Source: an uncultured Thermogutta sp. (GTDB taxonomy: Bacteria; Planctomycetota; Planctomycetia; Pirellulales; Thermoguttaceae). From it: 37,440 nucleotides of DNA. The stretch spans positions 1-37,440 of the forward strand of contig CAKZMM010000063.1 in assembly GCA_937128505.1 (NCBI GenBank), in the 5' to 3' direction. This document shows, piece after piece, positions 16,286-24,859 of this stretch (the stretch's first letter is position 1; every line of letters starts with the position of its first letter). A model generated the notes under the pieces. The model saw only the letters and a program-made list of their open reading frames with translations. It was not told the DNA's origin and did not search any database. Made by a program: the position numbers and the translations under genes.

Positions 16286-18568
16286 TCAGCCATTTGCGTT
16301 TCGGCCCGGCAACGGGCGCAATTTTCCTTCGGAAAGCCGGATTTTTACTCGACCAATCGGTGGCGGGAATTCGACGTTGGCCACCCGCTTCACACCACTG
16401 CCACTCAGCGCGACAATACGCCCGATCCCGTACTCGGCGTGCAGCACGGTCATCCCTTGGCGGAACTGATCGGGATGCACCGCAGGCCCGCTCCCGCCCG
16501 CCAACTCCGCTGCCGTGATAATGCGCGAATTCCCACGGTTAGGATTGGCCCGGGTCCCCGCGCTAGAAGCTGCCGGTAACGGGGCCTGATAGAACTGACT
16601 CTCATTCGATGGCAAAGCAGATAAACCACTTCGGTCCTCGAGGAGCATCTCCCCTCGCGGCAACTCGAACAAGAAAACACTGGGGATCGTAAGCCGACGT
16701 TGCCCGCGAAAGTCGCGGTACAGCACCCGGGTCAACGTGAGCTCTTCTCGGGCTCGCGTGATGCCCACGAACATCAGGCGACGTTCCTCTTCCAATTCGT
16801 CCGGGATATCACGGGCCCGCTCGTGGGGAAGAATCCCTTCCTCGACAGCGATCAGATAAACGACGGGAAACTCCAAACCTTTCGAGGCGTGCAAGGTCAT
16901 CAAGGTGACTCGATCATCCTGATCGTTCCAGGCATCAGTCTCGCCCACCAGAGACACTTCCTCGAGGAAATCGGCAAGATTGCCCTGGCTTTGATGTCGA
17001 TCGTCAAAGTCGCGGGCAACGGTAAGAAGCTCTTCGATATTCGCGAGCCGTTCCTGCGTTTGCTCGTCATGAGCCGATTCAAGATAGGCCCGGTAACCCG
17101 TTTCTTCCACGACAAGCCCGAGGAGTTCCTCCACGGGCCCCTGAGCCGCTTCCTCCAATCGGCGCCACATCCGCAGGAAAGTTTCCAGGGCGGGGCGGGC
17201 ACGCCGGGTCGTCAGAGCCACGGCTTCCGGAAGCTGCATGAGCTGGAATAAAGAAAGCCCCTTCTGACGGGCGAGGCCCAACCACCCCTCCACCGTGCCC
17301 TTTCCGATTCCGCGTGGGGGCACGGGCAGAATCCGCAGCAGCGCCTCGTCATCCCGGGGATTGTTCAAAAGTTGAAGATACGCAAGAAGGTCTTTGATCT
17401 CCTTTCGCTGGAAAAACTCGACGGCATTGACCAATTGATACGGTACGCCGCTCTCCCGGAAAGCAACTTCCAATGCCCGGCTTAGCGTGTTGACTCGATA
17501 AAACACCGCGAAATCGCGGTACTGTCGCTTCCCGGAATCGACTGCCTCGCGAATCTCCTGGGCAATGGCCTGGGCTTCGTCCTTTTGCGTTTCGAAGGTT
17601 AGTAATCGAACGGGCATCCCTTCGCCATTTTCTGTGAAAAGTTCCTTCGGCTTTCGACGCACGTTGTACTGGATGAGCCGGGCCGCCACGCGCAAAATCC
17701 GCTGAGTGCTCCGATAATTCTGCTCAAGCCGGATCACACGCACCGAGGGGTAGTCGTGCTCAAACTCCAAGATGTTCCGCAGGTTTGCCCCACGCCAATT
17801 GTAGATGGATTGATCCGGATCGCCCGTGACCGTCAGGTTCGGATGGTCAATCGACAAAGATCTCGCGATGGCGTATTGGGCCAAGTTAGTATCTTGGTAT
17901 TCGTCGACTAGGATGAAGCGGAACCGTTCATCCAACTCGGCCCGAACCTCCGGGTGTTCTCTCAACAGTCTTACGACATGGCACAGAAGATCGTCGAAAT
18001 CTACAGCGTTGGCGCGTAGCAGTGCTTCCTGGTATGCCGCATAGATGCGGCGGACCAAGTCGTCCGGAATCAAACCGCCACTGGTGCGGTAATGCTCCGG
18101 CTCAATGAGATTATTCTTCGCCCAACTGATGGCACTGGCGAATGCCTCGGGCCGAGCAAAAACTTCGTCGAGGTGATTCTGCCGAATTACCCGCCGGAGG
18201 ATTCGGCCGCTCTCCTCGGTATCGTAAATACTGAAGTTAACCTCCAGGCCGATGAGCCGAGCATAACGTCGCAACAACTGGGCACAAAATCGGTGGTAGG
18301 TCCCCATCCAAGCCTTCCGGCCCGGCAATAACGCCCCCACCCGCGCCTGCATCTCTTCAGCGGCTTTGTTCGTGAAGGTAAGGCCGAGGATTTGTTCCGG
18401 GCGAATCCCTTCGGAGATGAGATAGACGATGCGGTAGGTGATGACACGCGTTTTGCCGCTTCCGGGACCGGCCAACACAAGCAGAGGACCTTCCCCGTGG
18501 GTAACGGCTGCTCGCTGAGCCGGCGTTAAGGTGGCCAAAAGCCTATCGATTGATTCCGTAGTGAGCAT
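16286..18568 (-). CDS. pcrA: PcrA/UvrD-family superfamily 1 DNA helicase
   Basis: This ATP-dependent 3'-5' DNA helicase acts in nucleotide excision and mismatch repair and clears recombination intermediates. The 760-residue product has all SF1A motifs: Q motif LTPAQRAAVTHGEGPLLVLAG, Walker A GPGSGKT (34-40), Walker B LVDEYQDTN, GDPDQSIYNWRGA, QNYRST, TLHASKGLEFPVVYLIAVEEG (motif V region) and VGITRAREELTLT (motif VI). The C-terminus (GMTVLHAEYGIGRIVALSG and after) is a PcrA/UvrD Tudor-like domain that in relatives binds RNA polymerase. Start: the frame is open to 18622, but MLTTESIDRLLATL at 18568 is where homologs begin; AGGAG lies only one base before that ATG, closer than usual. It is divergent from the alpha-CTD-like gene. 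Confidence 0.94.
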   Translation of the reverse strand: MLTTESIDRLLATLTPAQRAAVTHGEGPLLVLAGPGSGKTRVITYRIVYLISEGIRPEQILGLTFTNKAAEEMQARVGALLPGRKAWMGTYHRFCAQLLRRYARLIGLEVNFSIYDTEESGRILRRVIRQNHLDEVFARPEAFASAISWAKNNLIEPEHYRTSGGLIPDDLVRRIYAAYQEALLRANAVDFDDLLCHVVRLLREHPEVRAELDERFRFILVDEYQDTNLAQYAIARSLSIDHPNLTVTGDPDQSIYNWRGANLRNILEFEHDYPSVRVIRLEQNYRSTQRILRVAARLIQYNVRRKPKELFTENGEGMPVRLLTFETQKDEAQAIAQEIREAVDSGKRQYRDFAVFYRVNTLSRALEVAFRESGVPYQLVNAVEFFQRKEIKDLLAYLQLLNNPRDDEALLRILPVPPRGIGKGTVEGWLGLARQKGLSLFQLMQLPEAVALTTRRARPALETFLRMWRRLEEAAQGPVEELLGLVVEETGYRAYLESAHDEQTQERLANIEELLTVARDFDDRHQSQGNLADFLEEVSLVGETDAWNDQDDRVTLMTLHASKGLEFPVVYLIAVEEGILPHERARDIPDELEEERRLMFVGITRAREELTLTRVLYRDFRGQRRLTIPSVFLFELPRGEMLLEDRSGLSALPSNESQFYQAPLPAASSAGTRANPNRGNSRIITAAELAGGSGPAVHPDQFRQGMTVLHAEYGIGRIVALSGSGVKRVANVEFPPPIGRVKIRLSEGKLRPLPGRNANG

Positions 18569-18657
18569 GCTCCTAGTGTTGCAGAAACCTCCGCAAGCGA
18601 CAAGATGATAGCACTTGTTCAAATGCTAGCTTTCCTGGCCCAAAGAGGGAATCGAAT

Positions 18658-18673
18658 CACTTCATCACTTCCG
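18658..18673. repeat. exact 8-bp tandem duplication
   Basis: ATCACTTC at 18658-18665 and 18666-18673, in the 308-bp divergent gap between pcrA and the alpha-CTD-like gene, which must hold both promoters. Confidence 0.7.
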
Positions 18674-18863
18674 GGATTAAATCCTGAGTAGCACAATTTG
18701 GGCATCTCGGTATATTATTAGGGGCTATTCGCGGTGTCGGGTTTTTGCGCCGGGTCGATCCTTCCAATCAAAATTCCACTGAACCGGTTGGCGCCAATTC
18801 GATGCAGCCTTTCGAACCCGAATGCCCTTGCCTGAAGCAGGAAATCATCGGCTCGTAAGATGC

Positions 18864-18869
18864 AGGAGG
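18864..18869 (+). promoter_or_regulatory. perfect Shine-Dalgarno site
   Basis: AGGAGG seven bases before ATG 18877. It stands out because most genes in this window have weak or no ribosome binding sites. Confidence 0.85.
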
Positions 18870-18876
18870 CCACTGT

Positions 18877-19332
18877 ATGGGATCGCGTACTCCGTTAAAC
18901 AAAGCCCGTCTTCAAGCGATGCAGCTTAGGGCAAAATTAGAGTTAAGCACCGCTGAAATCGGACTCTCCGTTCGCACGACGAATTGTTTGGAGGATAAGG
19001 GAATCTTTACGCTGGGCGATTTGCTGAACTGTACCCCAGATTTCCTGCTCAGCATTCCGAACTTTGGCGAAAAAACCCTGGAGGAGGTTTACCGTGTACT
19101 GGAGCGGCACGGTTTTTACCATAAGTCACGCGTCCCGCAGGCAAAGGCCGACTCCGTTTCGCACGATGTACAAGCCGGGCAAGGGGAACAACGGCTGGTC
19201 GTCATGGGTAATGCATCGTGGGGTTGGTCTCATGAGCATCAAGAGACCGCTTCCCCGCTGATGGCTGCGCAGATGCCCAACCCGCCGACGGTGGAAGAAA
19301 CTGCGACGGTGGAAATTCAGAACGAGTTGTGA
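18877..19332 (+). CDS. free-standing RNA polymerase alpha C-terminal-domain-like protein
   Basis: The 151-residue protein contains little more than one alpha-CTD module (about residues 22-82): ELSTAEIGLSVRTTNCLEDK, then GIFTLGDLLNCTPDFLLSIP, then NFGEKTLEEVYRVLERHGF. It lacks the alpha N-terminal domain that binds beta and beta'. Against E. coli alpha, the UP-element contacts are kept: Arg33 (R265), Asn36 (N268), Asn62 (N294), Gly64 (G296), Lys66 (K298), with Thr67 for S299 and Ser59 for K291. The last 65 residues are polar and probably disordered. It may bind AT-rich promoter DNA or regulators without joining core polymerase; this is inference. AGGAGG (18864-18869) seven bases upstream fixes the start and implies strong translation. 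A paralogous structural helix-hairpin-helix protein is the main alternative. Confidence 0.88.
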   Translation: MGSRTPLNKARLQAMQLRAKLELSTAEIGLSVRTTNCLEDKGIFTLGDLLNCTPDFLLSIPNFGEKTLEEVYRVLERHGFYHKSRVPQAKADSVSHDVQAGQGEQRLVVMGNASWGWSHEHQETASPLMAAQMPNPPTVEETATVEIQNEL

Positions 19333-19489
19333 ATGACAAGCGCGCTCCAGTGGGATGCATTTCCGATCAGCGAAAATCAATTCGTGGCCCCGGAGTAAGA
19401 TCGACAAGGGAACTCGATTGTCACAGTGACGTCAGCGTGCGGGGGTTGAGGAGTGAAGCGAAGGCTGTTGAATTCGAAGGGCAGGAGGC

Positions 19490-19506
19490 GGTGCCGGTTC
19501 GGCACC
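19490..19506. other. GC-rich 7-bp hairpin downstream of the alpha-CTD-like gene
   Basis: GGTGCCG, loop GTT, CGGCACC, about 160 bases after the stop codon. No T run follows, so it is not a standard intrinsic terminator, though it could protect a 3' end. Confidence 0.5.
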
Positions 19507-20144
19507 TCGTCACGGCAAGCGGTTGGGTCGATCGGAATCGTCGGCTAAGCCCGAGATTCTCTTCAAGGCTAAGCGGCTAAAACCGCCCGAGCCACGTCAG
19601 GATTCTCGTCCGGCTTTTGATCTCGCTTTCGAGATGTTTTCTGGCTCCTGCGAGGTTCCCCTACACCTGACGTCGGGGTTCGGCTTACCCATCGGAATAA
19701 ATCGCGGGGCTGAGTTCGTGCTCGCGGCACGGCATGAGCTTATGATGCTTCCGTCAGGATGAACCGGGGGTGAGGCCGAGTTTGCTATCCCGGATTAGTA
19801 CCCTGCCGCTGCGCATAAACACTCGGATTGGGCACTGGACATGCGGCACCTCCCTCGCCTGAACCAGCGATAAAGAATTCGTAAGCGAGATCGTACTGGG
19901 AATGTAGCTCTACCCTCACGGGTTTTCCGCATCATCGTAGTTTCTTGCCGCTGGGAGTCAGACCCAAAGATTGGTTCGAGGTTCGTTCTCCGCCGAGCGG
20001 AAGTTCCCTCTGCCCTCGTCCTTGCTACTTCCAGACATCTTTACCTTTCCTATCCAGAAACTCCTACCGTGTTTTGGCCCGGAGTGCGTGCACAGTTTTG
20101 GTACAACTGCTTGCCCTTCCATTCTTTGTACTCATAATGGAAAT

Positions 20145-20184
20145 AAGGCACACTTTATGACGGTAAGGCACCGTCTATGACGGT
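20145..20184. repeat. 20-bp tandem duplication
   Basis: AAGGCACACTTTATGACGGT (20145-20164) and AAGGCACCGTCTATGACGGT (20165-20184), 17 of 20 identical, about 100 bases before the sigma-54-like site. Confidence 0.92.
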
Positions 20185-20282
20185 GGTGAGAACCGTTCGC
20201 GATTGTTGTTAGGATACAGGTAGGAGGAAAGGTTAAGGAGCGAAGTACGTAGGGGCTCGTTGGCGGATTGAGTCCCTGAAAT

Positions 20283-20298
20283 TGGCAAAGTTATTGCG
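20283..20298 (+). promoter_or_regulatory. sigma-54-like promoter (-24/-12)
   Basis: TGGCAA-AGTTA-TTGCG matches the sigma-54 consensus TGGCAC-N5-TTGCW at 9 of 11 fixed positions, with GG and GC exactly 12 bases apart. The first plus-strand gene downstream, 930 bases away, encodes a sigma-54 activator. It would give a long leader, a small RNA or a missed transcript. One such match can arise by chance. Confidence 0.4.
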
Positions 20299-21054
20299 GG
20301 AAAGCCGCATCTCTTTTTCTGGGCTGAAAACCTTTCTTTAGGTGGCAAAAAAGTTAGCACGCCGAAAATTAATGAAAGTCAGTTCCGCAGTAATGAAGCC
20401 GGAGTAACAATAGGGCTCGGTGCTAGGCTTGACTTTTGCCAGCCGGCATGCACAAGGCTAGTGGGGACCCCGGAAAAACGTGTCGGTAAACGGTCGGAAA
20501 GGGGTTTTGCGCAGCCGACGCAATTTTGGAAGGGTTTGGCTGCCTTCTCATGCAGTTTCGGGCCTAGAGCGGGTTGATGTAAGAAACTTTTCGGCGGGCT
20601 AAAGAGTCAATAACTGAGAAATCAAGGAAAATTAAACCGCTTCATCGCGTCCGAAATACCGGAGGAAGTGTGCTGCTTCGATCGCCTCAATGCGGTAGGC
20701 CGATGAAACGGTTGAAAAAGGCCGCATTCTCCCGGGCTTAAGTGTGTCAAGTTTTCAGCCGGTCGATCATAAAACTAAATAGCATAGGTCACTATTATAA
20801 TAATTTTTAACCTTTTAGGTCAGTTGCTGGCGGAACCGATCGGCCGCACCTAGATACCTAACTAATCGATGAAGTATTTCGTTCGTCAACCCCGGGGATC
20901 CGCAAATTAGGAAAACAGCTACATCACTAATTTGACCTAGATTATGTCACATAGCGTCGGTGGCTACACATATGCAGATCGATGAATTAGGCATTGAATG
21001 AAACGTCATTAGCGATTCAAACTCAGTTAGACAGCAGCCAGTAAGTGGGCGACC

Positions 21055-21079
21055 TCAAAAACGTGATACGACGTTTTGA
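21055..21079. promoter_or_regulatory. inverted repeat upstream of the sigma-54 activator gene
   Basis: TCAAAAACGT (21055-21064), spacer GATACG, ACGTTTTGA (21071-21079). The arms are complementary over nine pairs with one bulged A. It sits about 150 bases before the activator's start, so it is a candidate operator or leader hairpin. Confidence 0.5.
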
Positions 21080-21226
21080 TCGCAACATCAACGTGATCCG
21101 AATTTCGCCGTAATATTTCTAACAAGCTTGCGTTTCTCATTTTCGGAAAAAGTGAGCGATTCGGGACTCATCGTCCCAGTTAACGGCAATTATCTGTTGA
21201 ATTGATTGGGGGTAAGGGGATTGAAC

Positions 21227-23233
21227 GTGTCGGACCTGGCATATTTGGTGATTCGCGAAGGTTCAAAGTGGACCGACGTGTTTCGCCTAATTCCTGGTCA
21301 GACGGTCACCATTGGCCGGGCACCGACGAACCAAATCGTCTTAAAAGACGAGCGGTGTAGTCGGAACCATGCCGAGCTGTTCATGGCCGACGGAAAATGG
21401 ACCCTCCGCGACCTGGATAGCCGTAACGGTACGGTGGTTGGCGACAAACTCCTCAAAAGTGATTGGGTGCTGAGGCCCGGCGACATCATCCGCATCGGTC
21501 GCTCGCAGTTAATCTTTGTTCAGAATCTAAGCGATGCCTTTTCCGATTTGACGGCTTCGGTCCGGGTTAACGACTCGGAACCGGCGAGTGCATCGGTGGC
21601 TTCCGATGAGTCGCAGTCAAGCGTTTTAGAAGTCTGCGAGCCGACAACCATCACTCATCGTCGTGGTCAGACGCGGTTTTTAGCGTCGGTCGAGGCCGCC
21701 GAAATCGAATTGCCCAAGGTCGGGCGGGCAGCAGCCAAACTATGCCGGCTGGCTTTCGAGCTGGGCAAAGCCCCCAATGTCGGCAAAATGGCAGAGCTTG
21801 CCTTAGCGGGGCTGTTCGAAGCCTTGGCGGTGGATGCCGGGGCCATTCTGCTGCTGCCCCGCGATTATCGGGGGGTGCCCACGGCGGCTCAGCTTCAAGT
21901 GGTGGCTTCCCAGAGCAAAACCGACCAGCGCTACCACCGCGTCGCGGACTTCTTAGCGAACACCGTGCTCAGGGAAGGCGAAGCGGTCCTTGCCCGGAAT
22001 GTCCTCGGCGATAGCTATCTCGGTAGCCGCGACAGCAAGGGAGTGATTCATACCACAAGCGTGATCTGTGCTCCCGTACGTCATGGGCCGAATGTGCTAG
22101 GGTTGGTGCATCTTTATTCGACCGATCCCGATCACGGGCCAGATCCCGACGACCTAGAGTACACCTTGGCCGTCGCCGACACGGTGGCGGTCGCGCTCAG
22201 TAACCTTAACCGGCAGGAAGAATTAGTCGAAAACTTGACCCAGATCCGCATCGAAAATGTTCGCTTGCGGGAGCAGTTGGGCGCCCAAAGCGAGATTATC
22301 GGCTGTAGCGAAGCCATCAAACGGATCAACGAAGAGATTGCCCGGGCGGCAGCCAGTCGGGCAACTCTGCTCATCCGCGGCGAAAGTGGCGTCGGCAAAG
22401 AATTGGTCGCTCGCGCCGTTCATTTCAATAGTCCGAGGCGGAAGAACGTCTTTGTTTGCTTGAATTGTGCGGCCTTATCGGAGGAGCTTTTGGCCAGCGA
22501 ACTTTTCGGGCATGAGCGGGGAGCTTTTACCGGGGCAACGGAACGGAAAATCGGCAAATTCGAAGCAGCTCACACGGGTACCTTGATGCTGGATGAAATC
22601 GGGGAAATGAGCCCGAGCATCCAGGCCAAGTTCCTGCGCGTTTTGGAGGGACATCCGTTCGAGCGCGTCGGGGGAAGCAAACCGATTAAAGTCGACGTCC
22701 GGGTCATTGCCGCCACAAACCGCGATTTGGAACGGGACGTTGCCGAAGGGCGATTCCGGCACGATCTTTTCTTCCGGCTTCGCGTGCTTGAAATCGTGGT
22801 GCCTTCCTTGCGTAAGCGGCCCGAGGACATTCCCGTTTTGGCGGAGTACTTCCTGAATAAATTCCGCGCCGAAACGGGCCGGAAGATCGAAGGATTTACC
22901 GCCGCCGCAATGGATAAACTCATGCACTACCGTTGGCCGGGGAATGTTCGCGAACTGAAGAACGTCATTGAGCGTGCAATAGTGCTTTGCCAGGGTCGCT
23001 TTATCGACGAGGAAGATCTGCTTCTTTCTAAGCTGGCAACTGTGGGCGATACGGCCGAGACGCAGTCCGTCCCGCAGGGCTATGCCCCTTGCCCGCTCGA
23101 TGAGGTCGAGCGCCGCCATATCTTGGCTACTCTCGAATACACGCGGTGGAACAAGAGTCGCGCCGCCCAAATTCTGGGAATCGAGCGATCCACCCTAGAT
23201 CGGAAACTGCGCCGCTACCAACTGGAAAACTGA
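21227..23233 (+). CDS. sigma-54-dependent activator: FHA-GAF-AAA+-Fis
   Basis: This enhancer-binding protein opens promoters held by sigma-54 RNA polymerase. The order in 668 residues is an FHA domain (about 10-90: [28 protein letters not shown]), which binds phosphothreonine; a GAF sensor (about 165-325); an AAA+ domain (about 360-590) with Walker A GESGVGKE, the sigma-54 contact loop GAFTGA near residue 432, Walker [10 protein letters not shown], and [20 protein letters not shown]; and a Fis-type helix-turn-helix ([20 protein letters not shown], to the end). There is no receiver domain, so the input is probably Ser/Thr kinase phosphorylation plus a small ligand. Start: GTG 21227 with AAGGGGA six bases upstream fits better than the in-frame TTG codons at 21206 and 21221. 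Target genes are unknown. Confidence 0.95.
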   Translation: MSDLAYLVIREGSKWTDVFRLIPGQTVTIGRAPTNQIVLKDERCSRNHAELFMADGKWTLRDLDSRNGTVVGDKLLKSDWVLRPGDIIRIGRSQLIFVQNLSDAFSDLTASVRVNDSEPASASVASDESQSSVLEVCEPTTITHRRGQTRFLASVEAAEIELPKVGRAAAKLCRLAFELGKAPNVGKMAELALAGLFEALAVDAGAILLLPRDYRGVPTAAQLQVVASQSKTDQRYHRVADFLANTVLREGEAVLARNVLGDSYLGSRDSKGVIHTTSVICAPVRHGPNVLGLVHLYSTDPDHGPDPDDLEYTLAVADTVAVALSNLNRQEELVENLTQIRIENVRLREQLGAQSEIIGCSEAIKRINEEIARAAASRATLLIRGESGVGKELVARAVHFNSPRRKNVFVCLNCAALSEELLASELFGHERGAFTGATERKIGKFEAAHTGTLMLDEIGEMSPSIQAKFLRVLEGHPFERVGGSKPIKVDVRVIAATNRDLERDVAEGRFRHDLFFRLRVLEIVVPSLRKRPEDIPVLAEYFLNKFRAETGRKIEGFTAAAMDKLMHYRWPGNVRELKNVIERAIVLCQGRFIDEEDLLLSKLATVGDTAETQSVPQGYAPCPLDEVERRHILATLEYTRWNKSRAAQILGIERSTLDRKLRRYQLEN

Positions 23234-23403
23234 TCGGAGGATTCCGGCATACTCCCCGCCGGGTTCTTTGCCAAATTGCCTTGCGAGCTATTCGCGCTTC
23301 TAATCGCTTTTTGCCGGGTTTTCGGTCCAAGAGAGTTTTTTGTACCCCGAGCTGCCCTTAATCCACCCGGAAGCGCCGAATTCGTCATCCACTTTTTCGC
23401 GAC

Positions 23404-23489
23404 GTTTTTTAAATCCGAAATTTTTTCGCCATGTTTTGTCGCATACAAAATTTGCCACGTTTCGTCATAGACAAAAGCAGACTTTTCAC
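23404..23489. repeat. degenerate tandem array, period about 26
   Basis: Segments starting at 23433 (GTTTTGTCGCATACAAAA) and 23459 (GTTTCGTCATAGACAAAA) match at 14 of 18 positions. A weaker copy starts at 23404 (GTTTTTTAAATCCGAAATTT) and shares the CGCCAY/GCCAC ending. Confidence 0.65.
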
Positions 23490-23808
23490 GCTATATTTTT
23501 CGCTCACGGACGTGGCATGCGGGCTCCCGCTCCACCACGGCTTAATCGCTCAGGGTGAGCCGAGTACCATTAGCGCGACGCCAGACCGGAAGGCTGGGGA
23601 AGATAGCGGCTTGCTGCCTCGAGAGTTCGGATCGGTTGGGGAGGGTAGCCAGATGATGCGGGTTAAACCGGCTGTATCGACCCGCGATCAAAATTTCTAC
23701 GGAGGCAGGATTGCACGATTCGAAAATAAACCCAAACTCCAAGATCAACGGCAAAACGATTCACCGATTCGAAGGGGAAAAACCGACGCATTCGAAACGG
23801 CAGAAGTC

Positions 23809-23853
23809 TTAAAATCACGGGGTATGAGGAAGTGTTAAAATCGCGGGGTATGA
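23809..23853. repeat. paired 19-bp boxes, period 26, just before a small gene
   Basis: TTAAAATCACGGGGTATGA (23809-23827) and TTAAAATCGCGGGGTATGA (23835-23853) differ at one base. The second ends six bases before ATG 23860, so it lies in the untranslated leader or promoter of the 86-aa gene. Confidence 0.92.
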
Positions 23854-23859
23854 ATTTGC

Positions 23860-24120
23860 ATGAAACGCCGCAAAACATATCAAGAAAGGGCCATTGAAAA
23901 TTATTACCGACACCGTCCCCAGATACTTTTGCAGCGGTTGACCGAACTAGTCAGTGAGCTTTACCTGGCCGAAGGGGCCGCCCGGAAACGGCTGTGGGAT
24001 CGGGCCGCTCAAGCGCTGGCGGGCCTGGGGGTGTCGCAGTCGAGGATAGAGCATCTGGTGAAAACTGATAACCCCAGTTATTTGGCAAATTTAGTAAGTG
24101 ATTTGCTAGCGAGACAATGA
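23860..24120 (+). CDS. small conserved-looking basic protein, function unknown
   Basis: The 86-residue product (MKRRKTYQERAIENYYRHRP, then LQRLTELVSELYLAEG, ARKRLWDRAAQALAGLGV, SRIEHLVKTDNPSYLANLVS) reads as a compact all-helical protein with amphipathic helices at about 9-38, 40-57 and 59-85. I believe similar short proteins occur in Pirellulales genomes, but this is memory, not a search. There is no membrane segment or nucleic-acid motif I can name; the basic N-terminus could touch DNA or RNA. No Shine-Dalgarno site is visible; repeated boxes lie directly upstream. Confidence 0.7.
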   Translation: MKRRKTYQERAIENYYRHRPQILLQRLTELVSELYLAEGAARKRLWDRAAQALAGLGVSQSRIEHLVKTDNPSYLANLVSDLLARQ

Positions 24121-24227
24121 GCCAGAGAAAAAGAAGGAGCAAGAGACTATCATAAGGACAAAGAAGAATAAACCGTGAGTTCAAATTGGAGGTGTCCCGC
24201 GAAGGATTGAAAAGGTTTCGAGGGGAC

Positions 24228-24253
24228 CTCTCCGAATAGACTCTCCGAATAGA
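24228..24253. repeat. exact 13-bp tandem duplication
   Basis: CTCTCCGAATAGA at 24228-24240 and 24241-24253, non-coding. Confidence 0.95.
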
Positions 24254-24311
24254 TCCGGTTCAGCCCTCCCGGAACTTTATTTCGGGCAGGACCGCACGAA
24301 CCCAAATTGCT

Positions 24312-24347
24312 CAATCTCTCAAGCTTTCCCAATCTCTCAAATTCAGC
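24312..24347. repeat. 18-bp-period direct repeat
   Basis: CAATCTCTCAA occurs at 24312 and 24330; the remaining seven positions of each unit have diverged. Confidence 0.75.
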
Positions 24348-24859
24348 GGGTGATTCCTTAGCCCTACCGATTCCGGCAGATCAACTTCTCATCTTAGTCA
24401 TGCGCCGATTACGGGGCCCTGATGAAGCGCGCTCTGGCACAGGGTACTAATTCAACATAGTTGCAGTTACCTTTACCCAGTGCGGAACACATGCCGCCGC
24501 TGAGCTTACCCGCCGCGTCTTTATTCTCACACTGAGCGCTGATAGAACATTGTAAAACACGGAGGCTGACTTTCGGGCCGCTGAAAAAATTTTGGAAATG
24601 GCCAGGCGAAGCACAACTAGAAACGGCAGGCCCGCAAAAAAGTTGCTATCATTCGCATAATCATACTGATTTTTCTGTGGAGTCAGTCACTTTTGCCATC
24701 ATCAACACCGTTGGCCACCTTTCGTCAGTTGGAAGCAGGTTGACGCCTTCGCCTGCCCGGGTCATTTGATTCTCGCAATGGCGGCAGCAGGTGACCGACG
24801 TTTTGAAAGCGCGCTTGGCCACGCCGATTCGTTTTGGGTGAGGCGGCAAGGAAAAATCC

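Larger units (their letters stand above)
19333..21226. other. 1.9-kb gene-free stretch between two transcription-factor genes
   Basis: This is the longest non-coding stretch here. No frame above about 80 residues is open and none looks like a protein. It holds a GC hairpin (19490-19506), a 20-bp duplication (20145), a sigma-54-like promoter (20283), an AT-rich tract (about 20770-20830) and an inverted repeat (21055-21079). I could not fit tmRNA, RNase P, SRP RNA or 6S RNA to it by eye. Confidence 0.6.
23234..23859. other. 626-bp intergenic stretch
   Basis: No gene seen. It is T-rich around 23380-23500 and contains two 26-bp-period duplications (23404-23489 and 23809-23853). Confidence 0.6.
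24121..24859. other. 739-bp intergenic stretch
   Basis: No gene seen. It contains two tandem duplications (24228 and 24312) and, at its end, AAGGA (24848-24852), the ribosome binding site of thyX. Confidence 0.6.

Noticed and set aside
20400-20640. Possible SRP, RNase P, tmRNA or 6S RNA gene downstream of the sigma-54-like site
   Set aside because: None of the hallmark conserved sequences of these RNAs could be found by eye on either strand; a covariance search would be decisive.
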